A stretch of 19,200 nt of DNA from an uncultured Collinsella sp. (GCA_902492545.1 CABULX010000035.1:1-19200), one strand, 5' to 3'; numbered from the stretch's first letter, positions 1 to 6,241 are shown. Notes: a model not told the origin generated them from the sequence alone. Made by a program: numbers and translations.

Positions 1-130
1 GCAAATCCACCTGCGCCGTGCATGCATCGCGTAAAAACTCAATCGCCGCCGAACGACCACGTCGTGAGGGAATGAAGTAATCGAGCCACACGTTGGTGTC
101 AACCAAGATGCGCTTTAGAGCCTCACTCAT
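1..130 (-). CDS. PIN-domain toxin (VapC-like), C-terminus beyond window
   Basis: About 43 N-terminal residues are visible, beginning MSEALKRILVDTNVWLDYF. The LVDTNVWLD segment is the first beta strand of PIN-domain ribonucleases, with Asp11 as the expected first metal-binding residue. VapC toxins of this family cleave RNA, often tRNA or rRNA, and are neutralised by a co-transcribed antitoxin. The start ATG (130-128) lies inside the last codons of the upstream antitoxin gene, an 8-bp overlap typical of translationally coupled toxin-antitoxin pairs. The remaining acidic residues and the length cannot be checked because the gene runs off the window. A PIN nuclease is fairly certain; its target is unknown. 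Confidence 0.8.
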   Translation of the reverse strand, partial: MSEALKRILVDTNVWLDYFIPSRRGRSAAIEFLRDACTAQVDL

Positions 131-503
131 AGAGCCAGCTCATCTCCTCGCCATAGCGATCCGCATATGCATTCCGTTTGAGCTCTTCGTCGTCCGATGG
201 CTGAGCCCTGACCATATCGATTCCCGACTCACGGCAAGCGGCAGCGAACAGCTTCGATCCCTGATCCGTGAGCTCGAGTTTACGTTTGGCGGCCTTTTCG
301 CGCTCGCCCTGTTCCGCCCGGGCACGACTGGGCAGCAGGATATCCTCGAGCGCACCGGGGCGATCGGCCAGCGACGCTGCAAGCTGCCAGAGCGCTCGCA
401 CCGCTTGGCTCGGCGTCATACCGGCCCTGGAGAGAGCAGCGTCGCCGCTCCTTTTAAGATCGGCATCAAGACGTACGTTGATCTGAGCGGCTGTTGTGGT
501 CAT
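123..503 (-). CDS. RelB/DinJ-family antitoxin
   Basis: A 126-residue protein. Residues 8-40 (INVRLDADLKRSGDAAL, then MTPSQAVRALW) match the ribbon-helix-helix DNA-binding segment of RelB/DinJ antitoxins. The remainder is charged and helical and presumably wraps the toxin. The ATG at 503-501 is preceded by a very strong ribosome binding site (AAGGAGGGG), so the start is secure. It overlaps the PIN toxin gene by 8 bp, forming a bicistronic module. As is usual for such systems, the protein probably represses its own promoter at 529-557. RelB/DinJ antitoxins are best known with RelE/YafQ toxins, so a PIN partner is a mixed pairing. The protein is also somewhat longer than classic DinJ (about 86 residues). 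Confidence 0.8.
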   Translation of the reverse strand: MTTTAAQINVRLDADLKRSGDAALSRAGMTPSQAVRALWQLAASLADRPGALEDILLPSRARAEQGEREKAAKRKLELTDQGSKLFAAACRESGIDMVRAQPSDDEELKRNAYADRYGEEMSWLYE

Positions 504-528
504 GACCCCTCCTTAATACTTCAGAATT

Positions 529-557
529 ATCATAAAACACTATGGTAGATACGTAAA
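529..557 (-). promoter_or_regulatory. Promoter of the toxin-antitoxin operon
   Basis: Read on the minus strand there is a -35 element TTTACG (557-552), a 17-bp spacer and a -10 element TATGAT (534-529). The predicted start is near 522, giving a leader of about 20 nt that contains the AAGGAGGGG ribosome binding site. The AT-rich surroundings and the short CATA...TATG inverted repeat at 531-544 could hold the antitoxin operator. Confidence 0.55.
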
Positions 558-599
558 GCATGTATAGCAATAAATTAGTATTAGCCGTGCTCCGTGCAC

Positions 600-633
600 A
601 AAAAGCCGCCGAGGCACATTGCACCTCGGCGGC
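600..633 (-). terminator. Rho-independent terminator, minus strand
   Basis: A perfect 10-bp stem, GCCGCCGAGG (605-614) with CCTCGGCGGC (624-633), and a 9-nt loop. On the minus strand it is followed directly by TTTTT (604-600). It lies downstream of the aminopeptidase gene and upstream of the toxin-antitoxin promoter, so it separates the two minus-strand units. Confidence 0.75.
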
Positions 634-675
634 TACGCATCACCAATCTAGTTCGGTTTCATCCTTTGCATTTTC

Positions 676-720
676 CCAGATAAAACCTGGCAAAATAAAC
701 CTGTCCCTTTTTGGCAGGTT
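676..720 (-). repeat. 45-bp hairpin repeat, copy 1, at the aminopeptidase gene end
   Basis: These 45 bases match 6754-6798 at 44 of 45 positions. The arms 684-692 and 712-720 pair (AACCTGCCA/TGGCAGGTT type, one mismatch here). On the minus strand the hairpin follows the aminopeptidase stop codon by one base. The element also contains an internal second CAGGTT, so the 5' AACCTG can pair with either of two partners. It may act as a terminator or as a mobile palindromic repeat. Confidence 0.7.
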
Positions 721-721
721 T

Positions 722-2107
722 TTAGAGCTCCACGCTTTCGGCGCCGTTGATGGTTAGGTTGCGCTCGTAGAAGGCGGTGAGGGCGCGGATGGCGTACATC
801 ACGTCGCGCACGCCGCCGGTCTCGTAGCTCGAGTGCATGGCCAGCTGCGGCAGGCCCACGTCTACGGCGTGCATGCTCGCCTGCATGTTCGACAGGTTGC
901 CCAGGGTGGAGCCGCCGGCCATATCACTCTTGTTGGCGAAGGCCTGCGTGGGCACGTCGGCGTCATCGCAAATAGCCTGGAACACCGCGCGGCTAAAGGC
1001 ATCGGTGCAGTAGTGCTGGTTGGCGGCTTCCTTGATAACGATGCCGCCGTTGAGCACGACCTGGTTGCGGGCATCGCACTTCTCGGCGTGGTTGGGATGC
1101 ACGGCATGCGCATTATCGCAGCTCACGAGCATCGAGGCGGCAAGTGCGCGATGGTACGACTCGTCATCGAAGCCCAGCGATCCGTTAATGCGGCGCAGCG
1201 CATCGGCCAAGAACGTCGACATGGCTCCCTGCTTGGTCTCGGAGCCAACCTCCTCGTTATCAAAGCAGCAGAAGACCGAGATATCGCGCGCGTTCTCAGC
1301 ACCCAAAAATGCCTGCAGCGAGGTATAGGCGCAGGCCAGGTCGTCGAGCTTGGGCGTCGAGATAAACTCGTCGGCCCAGCCCCAAATGCGCGCATCCTGA
1401 CGATTGACCAGGAACAGATCGCGGCCCAAAATTTGCTCGGGCTCAACGTCCAGCTCATCGGCAATCAGAGCGTCAAAATCTCCCTGCTTGAGTTCACCGG
1501 CGCTGATGAGCGGGCACAGGTCAACGGCTCGGTTGGGAGCAAAGCTCTCGTTAACGCCACGGTTCATATGGATGGCAAGGCTCGGAATAATGGCAACCTC
1601 GCGCTCGGTGGTAAGCAGGCGGCTCTCAATACGGTCGCCCTCGCGCACCAGTACGCGGCCCGCGAGCGCCAGCGGACGATCGAACCAGGTGTAGTCGATC
1701 ATGCCGCCGTAGGCCTCGGTGTTCAGACGCAGCGTCTCGCCTGCGCCGTCGAGCTCGGGGACGGCCTTAACCTTAAACGTAGGCGAGTCGCTGTGCGACG
1801 CCGTCAGCTGAAAATGGTAGTCGCCGGCAACGCCGTCCTCGCCCCACGTCGCGGCCAGGTCCTCGCCCACCTTAAAGGCAACAACGCTCGAGGTGTTGCG
1901 CTGCGTGTAATAACGCCCGCCCGGCTCGATGTCCCACGCCGCATTCTCGGGCAGGTAGGTAAAGCCCGCCTCGTCGAGCTCGGCCATAATGGTCGCTGCC
2001 GTATGGAACATGCTGGGGCATGCCTCGATAAAGTCGATAAGGTCGTTGGCAGCCTCGATATCGTCGGCCGTCACGTGCGCGCGCTCGGGCGTTTCCTGAT
2101 CCGTCAT
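722..2107 (-). CDS. M18 family metalloaminopeptidase
   Basis: A 461-residue cytosolic zinc aminopeptidase of the M18 family (aspartyl aminopeptidase type), which removes N-terminal residues, often acidic, from peptides. Visible family motifs are HSDSP (His105), KLDDLAC (around Asp255/256), the catalytic FDNEEVGS block (Glu285/286), SCDNAHAVHPN (Asp331), KSDMAGGSTLG (393-403) and MHSSYE (His425). Together these give the expected two-zinc ligand set. The length fits the family, usually 430-480 residues. The frame is open further upstream to 2218, but the ATG at 2107-2105 has a good AAAGGGGAG site and begins a family-like N-terminus, so it is preferred. The gene diverges from the amidohydrolase at 2269. 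Its stop codon is followed immediately by the 45-bp repeat and then by a terminator. Confidence 0.93.
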   Translation of the reverse strand: MTDQETPERAHVTADDIEAANDLIDFIEACPSMFHTAATIMAELDEAGFTYLPENAAWDIEPGGRYYTQRNTSSVVAFKVGEDLAATWGEDGVAGDYHFQLTASHSDSPTFKVKAVPELDGAGETLRLNTEAYGGMIDYTWFDRPLALAGRVLVREGDRIESRLLTTEREVAIIPSLAIHMNRGVNESFAPNRAVDLCPLISAGELKQGDFDALIADELDVEPEQILGRDLFLVNRQDARIWGWADEFISTPKLDDLACAYTSLQAFLGAENARDISVFCCFDNEEVGSETKQGAMSTFLADALRRINGSLGFDDESYHRALAASMLVSCDNAHAVHPNHAEKCDARNQVVLNGGIVIKEAANQHYCTDAFSRAVFQAICDDADVPTQAFANKSDMAGGSTLGNLSNMQASMHAVDVGLPQLAMHSSYETGGVRDVMYAIRALTAFYERNLTINGAESVEL

Positions 2108-2268
2108 GCTCTCCCCTTTCGCTGGGTTGATGGTCCCCTCCAGCATACCCCGCCACGCCAGCGCTGCACTCTTCATTCCGTGTTTAATCCCGCACCGCTC
2201 ACCAAGTTGAGCCATCATGCCCGTGCACCTTTTGCGACAATTACGCTAACAGAACGAGAGGAGCCGCC

Positions 2269-3354
2269 ATGAAGCCACGTAACATTGCCATCGCCTGCGG
2301 TGTCGCGGGTGTCGCCGTCGGCCTTGCCGCTGCCGCCGGCATCGTTTACCGCAAGCAAATCAAGTCCGCTGCGTCGCTCAAACGCTTGACCGGCTACGCG
2401 GATGGCTATGACCTGTACGCAATCGACATCGCCTACGGCTACGATCTTGATCGCATCATCGCCGCTGGCGTGCGCGACGACCAGGCCTACATCGATGCCG
2501 TGGTGGCGCAGGTGCTGCCCGGTGTGCCGGTACATGTCCAGGCGCCCCAGTTTGCCTGCAGCGCTTTTGTCGCCGTAGATGCCGAAGGCCGCGTGCGCAC
2601 CGGTCGCAATTACGACTTTAAGGACGACACCTCGGCGCTGCTGGTGCGCAATCACCCACGTGGCGGCTATGCCTCCATCGGGTTTGCCGCCCTTAACAAC
2701 CTGGGCGATAACACTCCGCTTGACTCCGTCGCCGGACGCGCCGCCGCACTCATGGGCCCGTTTGCCCAGCTCGACGGTGTTAACGAATGCGGCGTGTCCA
2801 TTGCCGTACTCACTCTGGATTCCAAGCCCTGTGACCAGGACACGCAACGCCCCGTCATCAATACCTCGCTCGCCATCCGTCTGGTGCTCGACCGTGCCGC
2901 CACCACGCAAGAAGCTGTCGACCTGCTTTCCGCCTACGACATGCACGCCATGGCAGGACGCGATTACCACTTCTTTATCAACGACGCCGCCGGTGACGCG
3001 CGGGTGGTGGAGTGGGATCCGCGCGATCCGGACCGCGCTTTCAAAGCGACCCCTGTTCGCCAGGTTACGAACTTCTACGCCTGCTATGGCGACGAAGTGC
3101 TGCCCAACCAAAAGAATGGCGAGCTGGGCCATGGTAAAGAGCGCGCCGTCGCAATCGCCGATGTCCTTGACGCCCATGTCGGCGCCCAGGACGAGGCAGT
3201 CGCTTGGAAGGCCCTACGCGCTGCGGCGCAAGAGCCCAATCCGGAAGACATCACCAGCAATACGCAGTGGTCGGTCGTCTTTGACAACACCGAGCCCGCT
3301 GCCGCCATCACGCTGCGCCGCCACTGGGGCGACGTCGATGCCTTCGCGCTGTAA
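2269..3354 (+). CDS. Choloylglycine-hydrolase-family (linear amide C-N) hydrolase, membrane-anchored
   Basis: A 361-residue protein with an N-terminal hydrophobic segment (about residues 7-26), followed by the Ntn-hydrolase fold of the bile salt hydrolase/penicillin V acylase family, which cleaves non-peptide amide bonds. The probable nucleophile is Cys97 in FACSAF. TGRNYDF follows (Arg113, Asn114, Asp116), then DGVNECGVSIAVL (around residue 175), HFFINDAAGDARVVEW and a C-terminal NTQWSVVFD block, all in the order expected for the family. The start ATG has a GAGAGGAG site. In classic bile salt hydrolases the nucleophile is Cys2. Here about 96 residues precede it, so either autoprocessing would be needed or the enzyme belongs to the long, extracytoplasmic branch. 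The substrate cannot be assigned, and bile salts should not be assumed. Confidence 0.85.
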   Translation: MKPRNIAIACGVAGVAVGLAAAAGIVYRKQIKSAASLKRLTGYADGYDLYAIDIAYGYDLDRIIAAGVRDDQAYIDAVVAQVLPGVPVHVQAPQFACSAFVAVDAEGRVRTGRNYDFKDDTSALLVRNHPRGGYASIGFAALNNLGDNTPLDSVAGRAAALMGPFAQLDGVNECGVSIAVLTLDSKPCDQDTQRPVINTSLAIRLVLDRAATTQEAVDLLSAYDMHAMAGRDYHFFINDAAGDARVVEWDPRDPDRAFKATPVRQVTNFYACYGDEVLPNQKNGELGHGKERAVAIADVLDAHVGAQDEAVAWKALRAAAQEPNPEDITSNTQWSVVFDNTEPAAAITLRRHWGDVDAFAL

Positions 3355-3377
3355 GGCGCTGGCACCTTCGTCCTTAC
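3351..3377 (+). other. Small hairpin over the amidohydrolase stop codon
   Basis: GTAAGG (3351-3356), which contains the TAA stop, pairs exactly with CCTTAC (3372-3377) across a 15-nt loop. Flanking GCG/CGC bases could extend the stem. It is short and may be chance, but it repeats the theme of stop codons lying in stems seen at pfkA, asd and thrB. Confidence 0.3.
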
Positions 3378-3423
3378 GCTCGCCTGACGTTGCTTACATT
3401 TCCATACGCTTGAGCTAACACGT

Positions 3424-3456
3424 TTTACCCCCGCATCAACAGTGTGCGGGGGTAAA
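3424..3456 (+). terminator. Strong hairpin between the amidohydrolase and pfkA genes
   Basis: A perfect 12-bp stem, TTTACCCCCGCA (3424-3435) with TGCGGGGGTAAA (3445-3456), and a 9-nt loop. There is no long T tract after it, so as a rho-independent terminator it is imperfect. It probably ends the amidohydrolase transcript or protects its 3' end. It also sits only 38 bp before the pfkA start, so a regulatory role in the pfkA leader is possible. Confidence 0.6.
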
Positions 3457-3494
3457 CTTATGCGCATGTTATAACTTGCCCGGAAGGATTCACC

Positions 3495-4574
3495 ATGCTT
3501 AGGATCGGTCTTCTTACTAGTGGCGGCGACTGCCAGGCGCTCAACGCCACCATGCGCGGCATCGTCAAAACGCTTATGACCAATAGCGAAGAGCCTATCG
3601 AGATTTATGGCTTTGAGGACGGATATCAGGGCCTTATCTACAGCAGGTTCCGTGTCATGACGCCCGCCGATTTTAGCGGTATCCTCACCCGCGGCGGCAC
3701 TATTCTGGGCACGAGCCGCACGCCGTTCAAGCGCCTGAACATTCCCGAGGCCGACGGCGTCGAGAAGGTGCCCGCGATGGTCCACACCTATCACAAGTTG
3801 CAGCTCGACTGCCTGTTTATGCTGGGCGGCAACGGCTCCACCAAGACCGCCAACCGCCTGCGCGAAGAGGGCCTCAACGTTATCGCCCTGCCCAAGACCA
3901 TCGATAACGACACCTGGGGCACCGAGATGACGTTTGGCTTTACGAGCGCCATCGACGTCGCAACCAAGTGCATCGACGACATCCACACTACCGCCTCGAG
4001 CCACGGGCGCGTGTTCGTTATCGAGATTATGGGCCACAAGGTTGGCTGGATCCCGCTGTATGCCGGCGTCGCGGGCGGCGCGGACGTCATCCTGATTCCC
4101 GAGATCCCCTACGACATGGACCAGGTCATCAAGACCATCGAGCATCGCATGGAAACCGGCAGCCGCTTTACCATCGTGGCCGTCGCCGAGGGCGCCATCT
4201 CCAAGGAGGACGCGGCGCTGTCCAAGAAGGAGTACAAGAAGAAGCTCGCCGAGCGCACGAGCCCGTCGATCGTCTACGACATCGCCAAGGAGATCGAGGC
4301 CAAGACCGGTCGCGAGACCCGCGTCGCCATCCCCGGCCACACGCAGCGCGGCGGCCAGCCCGACGCTCAGGACCGCATCTTTGCGACCCAGTGCGGCGTC
4401 GAGGCCGCGCTTGGCTGCCTGCGCGGCGAGTTTGGCTACATGATCGCCCTGCGCGACGGCAAGATGTGCCACATGCCGCTCGAGGAGGTCGCCGGCAAGC
4501 TCAAGTTTGTCGACCCCCAGAGCGATCTGGTGCGCGAGGCCAAGGCGCTGGGCATCAGCTTTGGCGACGAATAG
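3495..4574 (+). CDS. pfkA: 6-phosphofructokinase
   Basis: A 359-residue enzyme that phosphorylates fructose 6-phosphate to fructose 1,6-bisphosphate in glycolysis. Visible motifs are TSGGDCQALNA (8-18, phosphoryl-donor loop), GGNGS (111-115), PKTIDND (133-139, catalytic Asp137), MGHKVGW (179-185) and PGHTQRGG (sugar-phosphate site). Aligned by eye to E. coli PfkA, Gly114 equals Gly104, which favours ATP as donor. Lys134 equals Gly124, where lysine is typical of pyrophosphate enzymes but also occurs in some actinobacterial ATP enzymes. His181 replaces Arg171. The donor is therefore uncertain, with ATP slightly favoured. A GGAAGGA site precedes the ATG. The stop codon lies inside the basal arm of the palindromic element at 4566-4750. 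Confidence 0.92.
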   Translation: MLRIGLLTSGGDCQALNATMRGIVKTLMTNSEEPIEIYGFEDGYQGLIYSRFRVMTPADFSGILTRGGTILGTSRTPFKRLNIPEADGVEKVPAMVHTYHKLQLDCLFMLGGNGSTKTANRLREEGLNVIALPKTIDNDTWGTEMTFGFTSAIDVATKCIDDIHTTASSHGRVFVIEIMGHKVGWIPLYAGVAGGADVILIPEIPYDMDQVIKTIEHRMETGSRFTIVAVAEGAISKEDAALSKKEYKKKLAERTSPSIVYDIAKEIEAKTGRETRVAIPGHTQRGGQPDAQDRIFATQCGVEAALGCLRGEFGYMIALRDGKMCHMPLEEVAGKLKFVDPQSDLVREAKALGISFGDE

Positions 4575-4750
4575 CCTCGGCCGAAACTGCTCTCATCGGA
4601 GACCCCAGGGCTTACCTCCCAAATCGTCCTCGGACATGTCAGGATCCCGCCGTGCGCTTCGCGCGGCGGGATCCTTCCGTCCTGCGGAAAGATTTGGGAG
4701 GTAAGCCCTGGGGCCTCCTACGGTGACTGGGGAGGCCGAGGCTATTCGTC
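4566..4750 (+). repeat. Stop-spanning nested palindrome, copy 1 (pfkA 3' end)
   Basis: A nested stem structure. The basal arm GACGAATAGCCTCGGCC (4566-4582, holding the pfkA stop TAG) pairs perfectly with 4734-4750. Further in, 4598-4601 pairs with 4715-4718. The main arm 4603-4625 pairs perfectly (23 bp) with 4691-4713. An internal loop follows, made of GTCCTCGGACATG and CCGTCCTGCGGA. The inner arm 4642-4652 pairs with 4664-4674, and the tip GCGC-TTC-GCGC closes it. Downstream of the main arm lies CCTACGGTGAC. The same architecture with different arm sequences recurs at 12893-13054 and 18335-18517. It could act as an RNA 3' element or a mobile palindrome. Confidence 0.85.
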
Positions 4751-4827
4751 TTCTTACTGCGGGTGCGTGGGCTGAGATTTTGGGATGTTGCAGGCTCTTA
4801 GCTGAGAGTAGCACCGACATTTGTCCT

Positions 4828-4915
4828 GAAATGGCTGGTCGTTAGGGGTTGCTACCGGTAGTTGCGGTAGGGTTGGGGCAGATTCTAACTAGAAATGGTG
4901 GTCGCTACCGGTTGT
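4828..4915 (+). promoter_or_regulatory. Paired direct repeats upstream of the XRE regulator, possible operator
   Basis: Two related segments, 4828-4861 and 4892-4915, share GAAATGG, TGGTCG and GCTACCGGT. In the first, CTACCGGTAG (4852-4861) is a perfect 10-bp palindrome; the second keeps CTACCGGTT. Their position 50-140 bp upstream of an XRE-type gene would suit autoregulator binding sites. No convincing -35/-10 pair was found. The rest of 4751-4967 shows nothing recognisable. Confidence 0.4.
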
Positions 4916-4967
4916 TCTCGGCATACTCGGCTCATTCGATTACGGTCACCACATGAAAGGAACTGTC

Positions 4968-5906
4968 ATGGATCTTGCGATGGCGCAGCGGCTCGTTAAT
5001 CGCCGCAAGGCTGCCGGGCTTTCTCAGGAGGCGCTTGCCGCCCAGCTGGGTGTGAGTCGCCAAGCTGTCAGTAAATGGGAGCGCAGCGAATCCTCGCCCG
5101 ATACCGATAACCTTATTGCGCTCGCCGCGTTGTATGGCGTGTCGCTGGATGAGCTGTTGTATGGGGAGACGGTGGATAGCACTGATGACTCGCAGGCTGA
5201 TGATGAGGCACGGGACAGCGACGCCGGCGCCAAAGCTTCAGATAGGGCTGAGGAGGCTGAGGCTTCTACTGAGCACGCCGATTGCGGCGACAAACCACTT
5301 GTCGATATTTCCCTCGCGCGCGGCATCCACGTCATTGATCCCAATAAAGGCGAGGAAGTCCATGTTGGCTGGAGCGGCATCCATGTGACCAACGAGCGCA
5401 AGGGCGAAGAGGTGCATGTGGGGCCAGACGACGTGCATGTCGATACGCTTGAGGACGATGGACATAGCGTGCATACCGATGACGACGGCACCGTCACCAT
5501 CGACGGCGAGACGTTTTCCAGCTGGAAGGAAGCACACGACAAGCTCGACCATCATGGCAAGCATTTCCACACCAAGGTCGGACGTACATGGAACAAATTC
5601 CCCTTCCCCGCGCTTGTCGCCCTCGCCTATCTGGTGCTCGGCATTGTCTACGGCACATGGGCTGCGGGACTCTTCCTCGTCTTTTTGATTCCCGTCTACT
5701 ACGCATTTGGCGACTTTATCGACCAACGCCACTTATCTAAGCTGATCGATGTCGTCTATTCAGTCAGCGCCGAGACATGGTTCCTCTACATGTGGCTCCG
5801 CCTGGGGCAACCCCATCCCGCCTGGGTAATCCTCATCACCATCCCGGTCGTAAAAGCACTCATGCGTTGGTGCCGTAAACAATGGAAGCATCGCAAGCGA
5901 GCCTAA
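4968..5906 (+). CDS. XRE-family regulator with membrane-embedded C-terminus
   Basis: A 312-residue protein. Residues 4-64 form a Cro/C1-type helix-turn-helix (GLSQEALAAQLGVSRQAVSKWE, then a DELLYGE end). Residues 68-107 are an acidic, low-complexity linker. Residues 119-172 hold three approximate 18-residue repeats, the first two starting GIHV and carrying KGEEVHVG. A His-rich stretch follows (190-202), and three to four hydrophobic segments (about 213-229, 231-248, 264-279 and 284-298) end in a basic tail. The architecture suggests a DNA-binding protein tethered to the membrane and sensing envelope state, though no ligand can be named. The start at 4968 is chosen because AAAGGA lies 8 nt upstream; an ATG at 4953 is also in frame but lacks a good site. 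No terminator is evident immediately after it. Confidence 0.85.
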   Translation: MDLAMAQRLVNRRKAAGLSQEALAAQLGVSRQAVSKWERSESSPDTDNLIALAALYGVSLDELLYGETVDSTDDSQADDEARDSDAGAKASDRAEEAEASTEHADCGDKPLVDISLARGIHVIDPNKGEEVHVGWSGIHVTNERKGEEVHVGPDDVHVDTLEDDGHSVHTDDDGTVTIDGETFSSWKEAHDKLDHHGKHFHTKVGRTWNKFPFPALVALAYLVLGIVYGTWAAGLFLVFLIPVYYAFGDFIDQRHLSKLIDVVYSVSAETWFLYMWLRLGQPHPAWVILITIPVVKALMRWCRKQWKHRKRA

Positions 5907-5959
5907 ACCATCCCAGCCCGACAGCAGCACCCAACTAGTACTCCCCCGCCCATCCCTCC

Positions 5960-6030
5960 TAAGTTGCGGTGATATAGTTTCGGTTTTAGCCTTGAGTAGT
6001 CGAGTTTAGGAACTATTCCACCGCAACTTA
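5960..6030. repeat. 71-bp imperfect inverted repeat
   Basis: TAAGTTGCGGTG (5960-5971) pairs perfectly with CACCGCAACTTA (6019-6030). The pairing continues imperfectly through ATAGTTTC and GAACTATT on the inner sides. The interior is AT-rich compared with the neighbourhood. It could be a short mobile palindrome or the 3' structure of the regulator mRNA, 54 bp before it. The first 53 bases after the regulator gene show nothing recognisable. Confidence 0.6.
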
Positions 6031-6081
6031 CGAATGATCGGAGCGGCTACAGCACAAGCGTCGGCGTTCGTTTGATGGTCC

Positions 6082-6241
6082 GCCACGAAAAGGGGCTATC
6101 TACTACGTTTAACTCGATGGGGCCAACCATGACCACCCTTTTCGAAAATCGACAGGCCTTCTACCTGCGGTTTTATTTTTCGTTTTCCCGGCATAGTTGA
6201 GGGTATCCAATTAAACGTAGTAGATAGGCCCGTTTTGTGGC
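6082..6241. repeat. 160-bp MITE-like element with 31-bp terminal inverted repeats
   Basis: The arms 6082-6112 and 6211-6241 are inverted copies of 31 bp with three mismatches, and the core CTATCTACTACGTTTAA is identical. The 98-bp interior is AT-rich (for example TTTTATTTTTCGTTTT) and has no coding potential. No clear target-site duplication flanks it. The size, terminal repeats and non-coding interior resemble a miniature inverted-repeat element, but a long hairpin RNA is equally possible. Nothing recognisable lies in 6242-6359 beyond a weak AGGCT/AGCCT hairpin (6269-6284). Confidence 0.6.

Noticed and set aside
833..2272. Long plus-strand open frame opposite the aminopeptidase gene
   Set aside because: It is antisense to a clear M18 gene, has no recognisable domain and is explained by GC-rich codon bias.
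3084..4472. Long minus-strand open frame opposite pfkA
   Set aside because: It is low-complexity (Ala/Gly/Val/Asp/His) and antisense to a well-supported phosphofructokinase gene.
4566..4750. CRISPR array or simple rho-independent terminator
   Set aside because: There are no regularly spaced direct repeats. The structure is far longer than a terminator, has conserved internal loops and lacks a T tract.
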